Positions 27,341 to 34,607 of a stretch of DNA of 64,000 bases are shown here, piece after piece. The position numbers and the translations under genes are program-made. The stretch is taken from positions 62,001 to 126,000 of the forward strand of contig NZ_JAMBOV010000002.1 in the NCBI RefSeq assembly GCF_023715745.1. The letters are read 5' to 3'. Numbering within the stretch: position 1 is the stretch's first letter; each line of letters opens with the position of its first letter. Source of the DNA: Microbacterium oleivorans (lineage in GTDB: Bacteria; Actinomycetota; Actinomycetes; Actinomycetales; Microbacteriaceae). The notes beneath the pieces were generated by a model. It saw nothing but the letters and a program-made list of their open reading frames with translations, was not told where the DNA came from and did not search any database.

Positions 27341-29302
27341 TCAGAAGCGACCGCCTCCTCTGCGGGATCGTGAGCCGCCGCTGCTGCGTCCGATCGACCC
27401 GCCGCTGCGTCCGCCGCTGCGGCGTGACGAGCCGCCGAAGCCGCCGAAGCCGCCGGACGGACGACGCGATCCGCCGCCGCCGAGGAGGGAGCCGATGATG
27501 ATGCCGCCCAGCATGCCGCCGAAATCGCCTCCGCCGCCACCGTTTCCGCCGCCGGCGAACGATCCGACGTCGTTCTGCGCGAGGCGGATGGCCTCCCCGG
27601 CGAGGGCGGACGCGTGCTGGGCCATCGCCAGTGCTCGCTCGGGGTCGTTCTCCTGGGCCTGCGTGGCCTGAACGAGAGTGGCGCCGGCCTCGGCGAGCCG
27701 CGTGCGGGCGGTGGCACCCACCGCACCGCGTCGCGATCGGATGAAGTCCTCGGCGCTCGCCACCTGCGTGCGGGCCTGGAGGAGCGTCTGCGCGAGGACG
27801 GCGCGGGCGCGGTCGGCGCGCTGCTGCGCGTCCCGGACGTCGCCGAGAGCGCCGTCGATCGCGGAGTTCGCGCGCTCGAGGAGCGTGAGGGCCGAGAGCG
27901 GGTCTCGGACGTCGCCGGTCAGGTCCTTGCGAGCTGCGTCGAGGTTCTGCCGGGTGGCGGCGATGACGGGCGCGAGACGCGACTCGGGATCGGGTGTCGC
28001 CGCCGCGGCCGCGAGGTCGGCCTCGAGCTCGGTCACGAGGGCCGCGCCCTCGCGCTCGGCCGTCTCGAGGTCCGATGCGAGTGTCGTGAGGGCGTCCTGC
28101 AGCTGGGTCGCCTGCGCCACCGCCTGCTCCGCCGCACGGATGCCGACGGCCGCCCCGGCGCCGTCACCCGATGCCACGTCGCGCTGCGCTTCGGCGAGCC
28201 GGGCGTCGGCGAAGGTGAGTCGGTCCCGCGCCTGGTCGGGGTTGTCGGCGACGGCGTCCAGGGCCTCCGCGCGGTAGGCGGCGCGAAGCCGCGCGAAGAG
28301 CGCATCCGACTCCGCGATCCGAGCACCGACCTCGGCGCGGCGCTGCTGGACGCGGACCAGGGCCTCGGGCGCGTTCTTCGCCAGGTCGCGCAGCGCGTCG
28401 AAGGCCTCGGCCTTCTCTGCCAGAGAGGCGGCGGCCGCGCGGCAGAGCTCGAGGATCTGTTGATAGCCGGAGCGGCGCTCCTCGGGCGAGTCCGGCGTCT
28501 CGTCATCCATCTTCTGCTGCAGAGAGAACGCCTGCTGGAGCGAGGCGCGGGCGGTGGTGATCGCCTGCTCGAACTCGACCGTGGCGGCATCCCCGAACTC
28601 CGCCTTCGCGAAGCCCAGCTCCTGCGTGCTCGCCGAGATCTCGTCGTCGGTGCGGACGAGGGCAGCGCCGGCCTCGCGCTCGAGCTCCTCGAGGGGAACC
28701 TGCTTCGTGCCGGACGCCGTGCCCGACGCGCTCCGGCGGCGCCGCACGAGCGCCCAGACGACGAGACCCGCGAGGGCGGCCACGACGAGGATGACGACCC
28801 AGACGACTCCGCCGCCTCCGCCCGCGGAGCGCCCTTGCTCCAGACCGTCGGCGGCGGCGACCCCGGCGCCCTCCCAGTCTCCGTCGCTCAGGGCGGGGAG
28901 CACGCGCTCCTGTTCGATGCGGGTGATCGCGTCCTCGGCGATCGGGCCGCTGGAGTCCGCCGAGAGGTAGTACGCGCGACCCTCGGTCGCGATCGCGAGC
29001 AGGTACTGACTGGGGCCCAGGTTGTTCCGCTCCGCCGCCGCGTTCGCCCAGTCCTCGGCGCTCGTCGGATCGGTGAAGTCGTCGACGTAGACCACCCAGA
29101 GACCGAGGCCGGTGTCGTCCTGCAGCTTCGTGAGGCGCGCGTCGAGTCGCGATTCCTGCGCGTCGGTGAGGACGTCGGACTCGTCCAGCACACGGCTCGC
29201 GCCGAGAGTGACCGGCTCGGTCGCCGAGGCGGGTGCGGCCGCGCCGGCACCGAGGAGGATCGCGAGCGACACCGCCACGACGGACGTCAGGCGGGATCGC
29301 AT
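27341..29302 (-). CDS. TPM-domain membrane protein with long coiled coil
   Basis: A 653-residue protein. Signal peptide about 1-27 (ending PASA), TPM domain about 33-150 (VLDESDVLTDAQESRLDARL ... YYLSADSSG), a transmembrane segment about 167-190 (VVWVVILVVAALAGLVVWALV), then some 370 residues of Ala/Glu/Arg-rich coiled coil. The tail is a Gly/Ser/Arg-rich segment ending GRSSGGSRSRRGGGRF. TPM domains face outside and are linked to membrane-protein quality control or photosystem repair in other organisms. GGAGG 8 nt before ATG 29302. Neighbour of pspA. Confidence 0.82.
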   Translation of the reverse strand: MRSRLTSVVAVSLAILLGAGAAAPASATEPVTLGASRVLDESDVLTDAQESRLDARLTKLQDDTGLGLWVVYVDDFTDPTSAEDWANAAAERNNLGPSQYLLAIATEGRAYYLSADSSGPIAEDAITRIEQERVLPALSDGDWEGAGVAAADGLEQGRSAGGGGGVVWVVILVVAALAGLVVWALVRRRRSASGTASGTKQVPLEELEREAGAALVRTDDEISASTQELGFAKAEFGDAATVEFEQAITTARASLQQAFSLQQKMDDETPDSPEERRSGYQQILELCRAAAASLAEKAEAFDALRDLAKNAPEALVRVQQRRAEVGARIAESDALFARLRAAYRAEALDAVADNPDQARDRLTFADARLAEAQRDVASGDGAGAAVGIRAAEQAVAQATQLQDALTTLASDLETAEREGAALVTELEADLAAAAATPDPESRLAPVIAATRQNLDAARKDLTGDVRDPLSALTLLERANSAIDGALGDVRDAQQRADRARAVLAQTLLQARTQVASAEDFIRSRRGAVGATARTRLAEAGATLVQATQAQENDPERALAMAQHASALAGEAIRLAQNDVGSFAGGGNGGGGGDFGGMLGGIIIGSLLGGGGSRRPSGGFGGFGGSSRRSGGRSGGSIGRSSGGSRSRRGGGRF

Positions 29303-29457
29303 CGTCCAGACCTCCGGGGGAGTTGCTCGAGTGCGGTCGGAACCGCCTGTCGCGAGTCTATGCCGCGACCCGTATGTCTCGGTACCGGCATCCGGCCGGT
29401 GCGCCTGTGCGTTCCCTCTGTGTTCCTCATCTAGGCTTCCCGGTTCGGGAGGTGCCG

Positions 29458-30291
29458 ATGGACGACCGGTACGGAAGCGACGTTCTGGCCACGGGATGGC
29501 GCGACAAGGGGCGGCCCACCGTCACCACGGTGCCCGCCGAGCGCGGACTCGTGGTGGAGGTCGCGCTCGACGACTTCGTCGGTGCTGTCACGGGCGTCAC
29601 GGCGGGACACGTCGAGCTCGAGGACCGGCACGGCCGCGTTCGGCTGTTCCCGCTCGGCGGCGGCTTCCTCGTCGACGGAAGGCCCGTCCAGCTCGTCCCG
29701 CCGCGCGCCGCCGCGCCCGCCGGCCGGACGCGCACGGCCTCCGGGTCCTTCGCCGACCCGCAGGCCCGTGCCCGTGTCGCCCGTGCATCGCGCATCCTCG
29801 TGGAGGGGCGCCACGACGCCGAGCTCGTCGAGAAGGTCTGGGGCGACGACCTCCGGATCGAGGGCGTCGTGGTCGAGTACCTGCGGGGCATCGATCTGCT
29901 CGAGGACCTGCTCCGCGACGAACCCCCGAGCGCGGACCGCCGATACGGGGTGCTCGTGGACCACCTCGTGCCCGGCTCGAAGGAGACCCGGATCGCCGAG
30001 CAGATCATGCGCGGCCCGCACGGCCGGTTCCTCAAGATCGTCGGGCATCCGCACATCGACGTCTGGCAGTGCGTCCTGCCGCGCGCCCTCGGCATCGCCG
30101 CCTGGCCGGATGTGCCCCGGGGGATCGAGTGGAAGAAGGGCGTGAGCCGCGCCCTCGGATGGCCGGCAGGCGACCAGATCGACATCGCCGAGAACTGGCA
30201 GCGGATCCTCGGGTCGGTCACGACCTACCGCGACCTGGACCCTGCCCTCCTCGGCCGGGTCGAAGAGCTCATCGATTTCGTGACGGCGTGA
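29458..30291 (+). CDS. DUF3097 family protein, TOPRIM-like
   Basis: A 277-residue soluble protein of the actinobacterial DUF3097 family. The central RILVEGRHDAELVEKVWGDDL (about 115-135) and later GVLVDHLVPGSKE look like the Glu and Asp motifs of a TOPRIM domain, the fold of primases, topoisomerases and M5 RNases; this assignment is my inference. ATG 29458 has GGGAGG 5 nt upstream, and TAGGCT at 29432-29437 gives a short leader. Function unknown. It lies 59 nt before trmB. Confidence 0.75.
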   Translation: MDDRYGSDVLATGWRDKGRPTVTTVPAERGLVVEVALDDFVGAVTGVTAGHVELEDRHGRVRLFPLGGGFLVDGRPVQLVPPRAAAPAGRTRTASGSFADPQARARVARASRILVEGRHDAELVEKVWGDDLRIEGVVVEYLRGIDLLEDLLRDEPPSADRRYGVLVDHLVPGSKETRIAEQIMRGPHGRFLKIVGHPHIDVWQCVLPRALGIAAWPDVPRGIEWKKGVSRALGWPAGDQIDIAENWQRILGSVTTYRDLDPALLGRVEELIDFVTA

Positions 30292-30350
30292 GCGGGCGAC
30301 GCAAGGGCCGGCCCGCGGAGGCGCCCGACACCGCGGGATACCCTGGTCGC

Positions 30351-31097
30351 ATGCCCGACCCCGACGCCCCCGAGGCCGCGCCGCGCTTCCGCGACAAGCC
30401 CGTGTCGTTCGTCCGCCGGAGTGGGCGGATGAGCGACGCGCAGGAGCGCGCCTGGGACGAGCTCTCGGGCACATACCTGCTGGAGGTGCAGCGGGATGCC
30501 GCGGCCACCAGCATCCGCCCCGGTTCCACGATCGACCCCGCTGCCGAGTTCGGTCGCCGCGCGCCCCTGGTGGTCGAGATCGGGTCGGGTCAGGGGCACG
30601 CGATCGTGCACGCCGCGTCGGAGGCGCCCGAGACCGACTTCATCGCCGTCGAGGTGTTCCGGGCGGGACTCGCGCGGACGATGCTCGACGCGGACCGCGA
30701 GGGGATTCGGAACCTCCGGCTGGTCGAGGCGAACGCGCCCGAGGTCCTCGAGCATCTGCTGCCCGAGGCATCCGTCGACGAGGTCTGGATCTTCTTCCCC
30801 GACCCGTGGCACAAGACCAAGCACAACAAGCGTCGGCTCATCGCGAATGGCTTTCCGGCGCTCGCCGCTCGCGCGCTGCGTGACGGCGGCGTGCTGCGGC
30901 TCGCCACCGACTGGGAGGACTACGCGCTGCAGATGCGCGAGGTCCTGGGCGGGGCGGCGGACTTCGAGGCCGCGTTCGACGGGGAGTGGGCGGCGCGGTT
31001 CGAGGGCCGCATCATGACCGCGTTCGAGCGCAAAGGCATCGCCAAGGGGCGCGACATCCGCGACCTGGCGTACCGCCGCCGGCCCCGGACGCCGTGA
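30351..31097 (+). CDS. trmB: tRNA (guanine-N7)-methyltransferase
   Basis: Makes m7G46 in tRNA with S-adenosylmethionine. The 248-residue protein has VEIGSGQGHAIVHAA (SAM motif I, near 71-85), EVFRAGLARTM, and the family hallmark WIFFPDPWHKTKHNKRRL around residues 145-162; it ends in RDIRDLAYRRRP. Leaderless: TACCCT at 30339-30344 ends 6 nt before ATG 30351. The stop overlaps the next start by 1 nt. Confidence 0.94.
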   Translation: MPDPDAPEAAPRFRDKPVSFVRRSGRMSDAQERAWDELSGTYLLEVQRDAAATSIRPGSTIDPAAEFGRRAPLVVEIGSGQGHAIVHAASEAPETDFIAVEVFRAGLARTMLDADREGIRNLRLVEANAPEVLEHLLPEASVDEVWIFFPDPWHKTKHNKRRLIANGFPALAARALRDGGVLRLATDWEDYALQMREVLGGAADFEAAFDGEWAARFEGRIMTAFERKGIAKGRDIRDLAYRRRPRTP

Positions 31098-31948
31098 TGG
31101 TGCGCGCCGACGCGGGAGCACGTCCGCTCGTCGACGTGCGCCTCGTGCCGGCGCTGCTCGTCTGCCTTGCGGCCCCCGCCTTCTTCGTGCTGCTGACGCC
31201 GTGGCTCGGGTGGATCCTGCTCGCGATCGGCCTGGGCATCGCCGCTCTGCTCGAGCGGAAGGACGTGGCGGCATCCATCCCGTCGCTCACGCGCGACCTC
31301 TCGCTGATCGCGATCGGGATGCTGATCGTGAGCGTCATCCCGCTGAAGGCGGAGCTCGACGACGCGGCGATGATCCGATTCACGCTCGCCCTCGGCGGCG
31401 CGGTGCTCGTGCCGTACCTGGTGTCGCGGTTCGTCTACCGCGATCACGCGATCCGGTTCCCCTGGCGCGGCGGCGGGCGGTGGACGCTGTGGCAGTGGGC
31501 CTGGCTGGTCGCCGTCCTCGTGCTCGGCTGGCTGATCCTGCCGTTCTACTTCATCACCTCGGGTGTGTACGAGAACTGGCCCGTCGTCGACACCCCGGAC
31601 CTCATCGCGCGCCTGTTCGTCGGCGTGGGGGCGGTGGGCATCTGGGACGAGCTGTTCTTCATCTGCACGTGCTTCGCGCTGCTGCGACGTCACTTCGCGG
31701 ATGCCACGGCGAACGTGCTGCAGGCGATCGTGTTCGTCTCGTTCCTGTGGGAGCTGGGATACCGGGCGTGGGGCCCCCTGTTGACGATCCCGTTCGCCCT
31801 CCTGCAGGCCGTCATCTTCCTGCGGACGAGATCGCTCGCCTACGTCGTGACGGTTCACCTGCTGTTCGATGCGGTGGTGTTCGGGGTGCTGGTCCACGCG
31901 CACAACCCGGGACTGCTCGGCGCGGTGTTCCTCGTCCCCGCACCCTGA
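31097..31948 (+). CDS. CPBP (Abi/CAAX-like) membrane protein, degenerate motifs
   Basis: A 283-residue protein with about eight membrane segments. The GIWDELFFICTCFALLRRHFADAT region aligns with motif 1 (EExxxR) of CPBP intramembrane proteases but reads DE and lacks the Arg at the usual place; motif 2 (FxxxH) is replaced by FLWEL, and motif 3 is HLLFD. Proteolysis is therefore doubtful. ATG 31097 shares a base with the trmB stop; GTG 31094 is the alternative. Role unknown. Confidence 0.65.
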   Translation: MVRADAGARPLVDVRLVPALLVCLAAPAFFVLLTPWLGWILLAIGLGIAALLERKDVAASIPSLTRDLSLIAIGMLIVSVIPLKAELDDAAMIRFTLALGGAVLVPYLVSRFVYRDHAIRFPWRGGGRWTLWQWAWLVAVLVLGWLILPFYFITSGVYENWPVVDTPDLIARLFVGVGAVGIWDELFFICTCFALLRRHFADATANVLQAIVFVSFLWELGYRAWGPLLTIPFALLQAVIFLRTRSLAYVVTVHLLFDAVVFGVLVHAHNPGLLGAVFLVPAP

Positions 31949-31955
31949 CGTCGGC

Positions 31956-32456
31956 CTAGGCGGGAGCGGTGGATGCCGTGGCGCGCGCCGACGTCGCGTG
32001 CGCGACACCCCAGACGACCAGGACGATCGCGGCGACACCGCTCGCCATCATGAGGACGGATCCGCCCGCGGCGTGATCGCCGCCGGAGACCGCGAACGCG
32101 TCGGCGAGTGCCATGCCGGGCCCGAAGGATGCCGCGAAGTAGGCCGGCGCGCCACCGGCGATGATCGCGAGGTACGCGGCCGCGGCGACGCGGGTGGATG
32201 CGGTGCGGAGGAGGATCGCCGGGACGAGGACGATGAGCGCGAGGCCGACGCCGATGCACGCGAACACCCACGGGGTGGGGGTGAAGACGACCTCTCCGCG
32301 GGACAGCGCCACGTCGTGGATCTCGCCGAGGCTGAGCCCGGGCGCCGCGGCGAGCGGGTTCCAGACGGAGATCTGGAGCACCATGACGACGGCGTAGGTC
32401 GTCACGGCGAGGGCGCCGAGGACGGCGATGGACGTGCGCTGCGATCGCGTCGACAT
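31956..32456 (-). CDS. Four-segment membrane protein of unknown function
   Basis: A 166-residue hydrophobic protein with about four predicted membrane segments (IAVLGALAVTTYAVVMVLQI, WVFACIGVGLALIVLVPAIL, a central one, and VLMMASGVAAIVLVVWGVAH) and a short basic start. No family recognised. The longer frame up to 32492 is not used: ATG 32456 has GATGCT (32463-32468, minus) 6 nt ahead, a leaderless pattern. Converges on the CPBP-like gene with 7 nt between. Confidence 0.65.
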   Translation of the reverse strand: MSTRSQRTSIAVLGALAVTTYAVVMVLQISVWNPLAAAPGLSLGEIHDVALSRGEVVFTPTPWVFACIGVGLALIVLVPAILLRTASTRVAAAAYLAIIAGGAPAYFAASFGPGMALADAFAVSGGDHAAGGSVLMMASGVAAIVLVVWGVAHATSARATASTAPA

Positions 32457-32517
32457 GCGCCGAGCATCGCACATGAGCCGCCATCGCGGCATCCGTGTCG
32501 CTCATCCGGTCGAAGGT

Positions 32518-32556
32518 GTCAAGCCCTCCGTCCGTCCGTCGGGGCGGTGCGAGCCT
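32518..32556 (+). promoter_or_regulatory. TCAA element and -10 region of the PPOX gene
   Basis: TGTCAAGCCCTCCGT begins at 32517; GTCAA is 32518-32522 and the -10-like GAGCCT is 32551-32556, 28 nt apart. The leader then has GGAGG before ATG 32581. Very similar wording occurs at 33084 and 52302. Confidence 0.45.
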
Positions 32557-32580
32557 GACGGAGAGACGAAGGAGGGCCTC

Positions 32581-33063
32581 ATGGCCGACGAGAAGGATCC
32601 GCACGCGACACTGATTGACCTGCTTCCGAAGTTCCGCTTCGCGATGGTCACCACGATGAACGAGGAGGGTGCTCACACGGCGCGGCCGTTGACGGTGCAG
32701 GATCGTGAATTCGACGGCGACCTGTGGTTCATCGTCGGCCGGAACTCCTCGGTCGTGGCTCACGTCGCGACCCGCCCGCAGGTCGGGGTCGCGCTGAGCA
32801 CGAACGACGCCTGGGTGTCCATCGCGGGCACCGCCGAGGTGGTCGACGACATCGAGCGACTGCGCGAGTACTGGTCGCCCTCGGTCGAGGCGTGGTTCCC
32901 CGATGGACCCGAGGACCCGAACGTCACGCTGCTGAAGATCGACGCGTTGTCGGGGGAGTACTGGAGCAGCCCCGGAGGTGTCGTCGCCTCGGTCGTGAGC
33001 CTCGTGAAGTCGAAGATCACGGGAAAGCCGTATGAGGGTCGCAACGACACCGTCGACCTTTGA
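32581..33063 (+). CDS. Pyridoxamine-5'-phosphate-oxidase-like (general stress protein 26) protein
   Basis: A 160-residue split-barrel flavin-binding protein: FRFAMVTTMNEEGAHTARPLTVQ, then FDGDLWFIVGRNSSVVAHV and a WSPSVEAWFP segment typical of the general-stress-protein-26 subgroup. It probably binds FMN or F420, but the reaction is unknown. ATG 32581 has GGAGG 5 nt upstream; the longer frame is rejected. The upstream element at 32518 suggests shared control with other small genes here. Confidence 0.82.
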   Translation: MADEKDPHATLIDLLPKFRFAMVTTMNEEGAHTARPLTVQDREFDGDLWFIVGRNSSVVAHVATRPQVGVALSTNDAWVSIAGTAEVVDDIERLREYWSPSVEAWFPDGPEDPNVTLLKIDALSGEYWSSPGGVVASVVSLVKSKITGKPYEGRNDTVDL

Positions 33064-33083
33064 CCTCACCCGCGCGGGGGTCT

Positions 33084-33122
33084 GTCAAGGCCCTCCGTGC
33101 CGCGGATGCCGCGACGTAGCGT
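33084..33122 (+). promoter_or_regulatory. TCAA element and -10 of small acidic gene
   Basis: GTCAA at 33084-33088 (in TGTCAAGGCCCTCCGTG) and TAGCGT at 33117-33122, separated by 28 nt. Same layout as at 32518 and 34188. Confidence 0.45.
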
Positions 33123-33159
33123 CGCGGGCACGTGACCGACAGCGACCGGAAGGACCGCG

Positions 33160-33315
33160 ATGAGCGACACGAACGGCTCGGACGAGCACAACACCCAGGG
33201 TGTCCCGGACGAGGGCGCTGACGCCGACACCGCGTCCGGCGGATCGCCCGACGAGAACCCGCCCGTCACGACGGACGAGGACGGCACCCCCATCGAGAAC
33301 CCGTCGGGCGGCTGA
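33160..33315 (+). CDS. Small acidic hydrophilic protein (51 aa)
   Basis: ATG 33160 has GGAAGGA about 6 nt upstream. The 51-residue product starts MSDTNGSDEHNTQG and ends TPIENPSGG. It is rich in Asp, Glu, Gly, Pro, Thr and Ser, has no Cys, Trp, Phe or Lys, and should be disordered. No family recognised; composition recalls hydrophilin-type stress proteins. Support for it being real: good ribosome site, a promoter with the shared TCAA element, and a strong hairpin 18 nt after the stop. Confidence 0.6.
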   Translation: MSDTNGSDEHNTQGVPDEGADADTASGGSPDENPPVTTDEDGTPIENPSGG

Positions 33316-33333
33316 GTCCGTACGACGCCAGGT

Positions 33334-33374
33334 CTGCCGTCACGCGAGGATGTCCGTCCTCCGCGCGACGGCAG
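33334..33374 (+). terminator. Hairpin terminator after small acidic gene
   Basis: Outer arms CTGCCGTC (33334-33341) and GACGGCAG (33367-33374) pair perfectly; inner arms pair with one bulge, and CTTCTTCG follows. It ends the 33160 transcript. The converging membrane gene stops at 33406, so it may serve both directions. Confidence 0.6.
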
Positions 33375-33405
33375 CTTCTTCGTGCGGGCGTCCTCGGGGC
33401 CGACC

Positions 33406-33588
33406 TCAGAACATCGCGAGCAGCGACGGTCCGAAGGCCACCAGGAGGGCGACGGGGACGACGAGCAGACCGACGGCGGCGATACCGATCGCGGCGATCG
33501 TGCCGAGCACGGACAGCACCGCCGCAGAGGTCGTGCTGCCCACGCGTGTTGCGGAGGACGACGGGGTGGAGAGGGTCGCGGTAGCCAT
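33406..33588 (-). CDS. Small membrane protein (60 aa)
   Basis: A 60-residue product: a Ser/Thr/Ala-rich N-terminus of about 20 residues, then a nearly continuous hydrophobic stretch (LSVLGTIAAIGIAAVGLLVV and PVALLVAFGPSLLAMF) forming one or two membrane helices. No family recognised. Leaderless: TAGCGT (33595-33600, minus) ends 6 nt before the ATG. Size and promoter support a real gene. Confidence 0.6.
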   Translation of the reverse strand: MATATLSTPSSSATRVGSTTSAAVLSVLGTIAAIGIAAVGLLVVPVALLVAFGPSLLAMF

Positions 33589-33802
33589 ACTCCGACGCTA
33601 CGAATCGACCCGTTCGGTCGCGTCCACCGCAAGGCTGGCCGAGGTCATCCTCCGGAATGATCTGGCCCGCCCCGACGCCGAGACCGCACGTGCGTCTCGA
33701 GACTGCGTCTGCACGCCGCATCCTCGTCGCGCGGGTGCAGTCTCGCGAACCGGGTCTGCACAGGCAGCCCCGATAGGATCGCGGCGGGCCTCACCCGGGC
33801 CC
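33589..33802. other. Intergenic region before the guanidine riboswitch
   Basis: Between the divergent small membrane gene and the riboswitch. It holds the minus-strand TAGCGT promoter, an 8-bp inverted repeat (GAGACTGC 33699-33706 with GCAGTCTC 33737-33744) of unknown meaning, and TAGGAT at 33774-33779, the likely -10 for the SMR transcript starting near 33786. No convincing reading frame is seen. Confidence 0.5.
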
Positions 33803-33846
33803 CCGGACGAGGGTTCAGTACCCGGTGAGCGACAAGACTGGCCAGG
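33803..33846 (+). promoter_or_regulatory. Guanidine-III riboswitch (mini pseudoknot)
   Basis: CCGGACGAGG at 33803-33812, GTACCCGGT at 33818-33826 and GACAAGAC at 33831-33838 reproduce in order the conserved core of guanidine-III aptamers. P1 pairs the CCGG blocks; the second helix pairs the segment 33813-33819 with 33837-33843 (one mismatch and one wobble), closing an H-type pseudoknot. The 3' strand touches AGGAGG (33844-33849), so guanidine binding should govern ribosome access to the exporter start. About 17 nt of leader precede it. Confidence 0.85.
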
Positions 33847-33855
33847 AGGTCAGTG

Positions 33856-34176
33856 ATGCTGTCGTGGATCGTTCTCATCGTCGCCGGGATGCTCGAGGCC
33901 GTGTGGGCCACCGCACTCGGCCGGTCGGAGGGCTTCACAAAGCTCTGGCCGACGGTCACGTTCGGCGTCGCCCTCGTCGCCAGCATGGGCGGCCTCGCCT
34001 TCGCGCTGCGGGAGATCCCTACGGGGACCGGCTATGCGGTGTGGGTCGGCATCGGGGCATCCCTCACCGTCATCTGGGCGATGGTCACCGGGGCGGAATC
34101 GGTCTCGCTCGTGAAGATCCTGCTCATCCTCGGCCTGGTGGCGTGCATCGTCGGACTCAAACTCGTCTCGGACTGA
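33856..34176 (+). CDS. gdx: Guanidinium exporter, SMR family (Gdx/SugE type)
   Basis: A 106-residue, four-helix membrane protein that works as an antiparallel dimer exchanging guanidinium for protons. The first helix WIVLIVAGMLEAVWATAL holds the essential Glu (residue 14); RSEGFTKLWP and FALREIPTGTGYAVWVGIG match the Gdx/SugE rather than the EmrE subgroup. ATG 33856 is 6 nt after AGGAGG; GTG 33853 would leave only 3 nt. The guanidine-III riboswitch just upstream strongly supports the substrate. Confidence 0.9.
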   Translation: MLSWIVLIVAGMLEAVWATALGRSEGFTKLWPTVTFGVALVASMGGLAFALREIPTGTGYAVWVGIGASLTVIWAMVTGAESVSLVKILLILGLVACIVGLKLVSD

Positions 34177-34187
34177 CGCGTCGCGCT

Positions 34188-34225
34188 GTCAACCCCGGGC
34201 GTCCGCGGGCGCCGGGCATTAGCGT
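34188..34225 (+). promoter_or_regulatory. TCAA element and -10 of small acidic gene
   Basis: GTCAA at 34188-34192 (TGTCAACCCCGG) and TAGCGT at 34220-34225, 27 nt apart. Same design as at 32518 and 33084. It begins 12 nt after the gdx stop. Confidence 0.45.
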
Positions 34226-34261
34226 CTGGTCCACAGACGCCACCGACCGACGGAGGGTGAC

Positions 34262-34405
34262 ATGTCCGGCGACGACCACAATGCCGACGAGAACGCGTAC
34301 GAGGGACCGGACGTGGAGCTTCCCACGCACGATGGCGCGGTCCCGGGCGGAGTCCCGCCCTTCGGGCACCCCGTCGATCCGGACGAGGCCCCCGACAGCG
34401 ACTGA
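34262..34405 (+). CDS. Small acidic hydrophilic protein (47 aa)
   Basis: ATG 34262 follows GGAGGG by 5-6 nt. The 47-residue product starts MSGDDHNADENAYEGPD and ends VDPDEAPDSD; strongly acidic, Pro/Gly-rich, one Tyr and one Phe, no Cys, Lys or Arg. It resembles the 33160 product in composition and promoter rather than in clear sequence. A perfect hairpin terminator follows. No known function. Confidence 0.6.
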   Translation: MSGDDHNADENAYEGPDVELPTHDGAVPGGVPPFGHPVDPDEAPDSD

Positions 34406-34420
34406 CGATCGCGGGAACGA

Positions 34421-34455
34421 CGAAGGGGACCCGGCGTGATGCCGAGTCCCCTTCG
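34421..34455. terminator. Bidirectional hairpin terminator
   Basis: CGAAGGGGAC (34421-34430) pairs perfectly with GTCCCCTTCG (34446-34455); four of five inner bases also pair. It ends the 34262 gene and, read on the other strand, lies 8 nt beyond the 3' end of the tRNA gene. Confidence 0.75.
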
Positions 34456-34463
34456 CTTCCGTG

Positions 34464-34536
34464 TGCCCCCGGAGGGATTCGAACCCCCGACTTCTGGTAC
34501 CGGAAACCAACGCTCTATCCCCTGAGCTACGGAGGC
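34464..34536 (-). tRNA. tRNA-Arg (anticodon CCG)
   Basis: A 73-nt cloverleaf on the minus strand. The acceptor GCCTCCG pairs with CGGGGGC, the D-loop has AGCTCAGGGGATAGAG, the anticodon loop is TTCCGGT (CCG, reads CGG), and the T-arm loop is GTTCGAATC. Discriminator base A; the 3' CCA is not encoded. It stands alone and ends at the shared hairpin. Confidence 0.95.
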
Positions 34537-34595
34537 GTACCGATCGAGACTATCACCGGTGCGGCGGCGGTCGCGCCCACGTCGGCCCCGTGACC

Positions 34596-34607
34596 TAGCC
34601 TGAACTC
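34596..34607 (+). promoter_or_regulatory. Leaderless promoter of the Nudix gene
   Basis: TAGCCT at 34596-34601 ends 6 nt before the GTG start at 34608; no ribosome-binding site is visible between. Confidence 0.55.

Noticed and set aside
33699..33744. 8-bp inverted repeat before the guanidine riboswitch as a terminator or second aptamer
   Set aside because: Loop of 30 nt, no U-run and no recognisable conserved core; kept only as a note.
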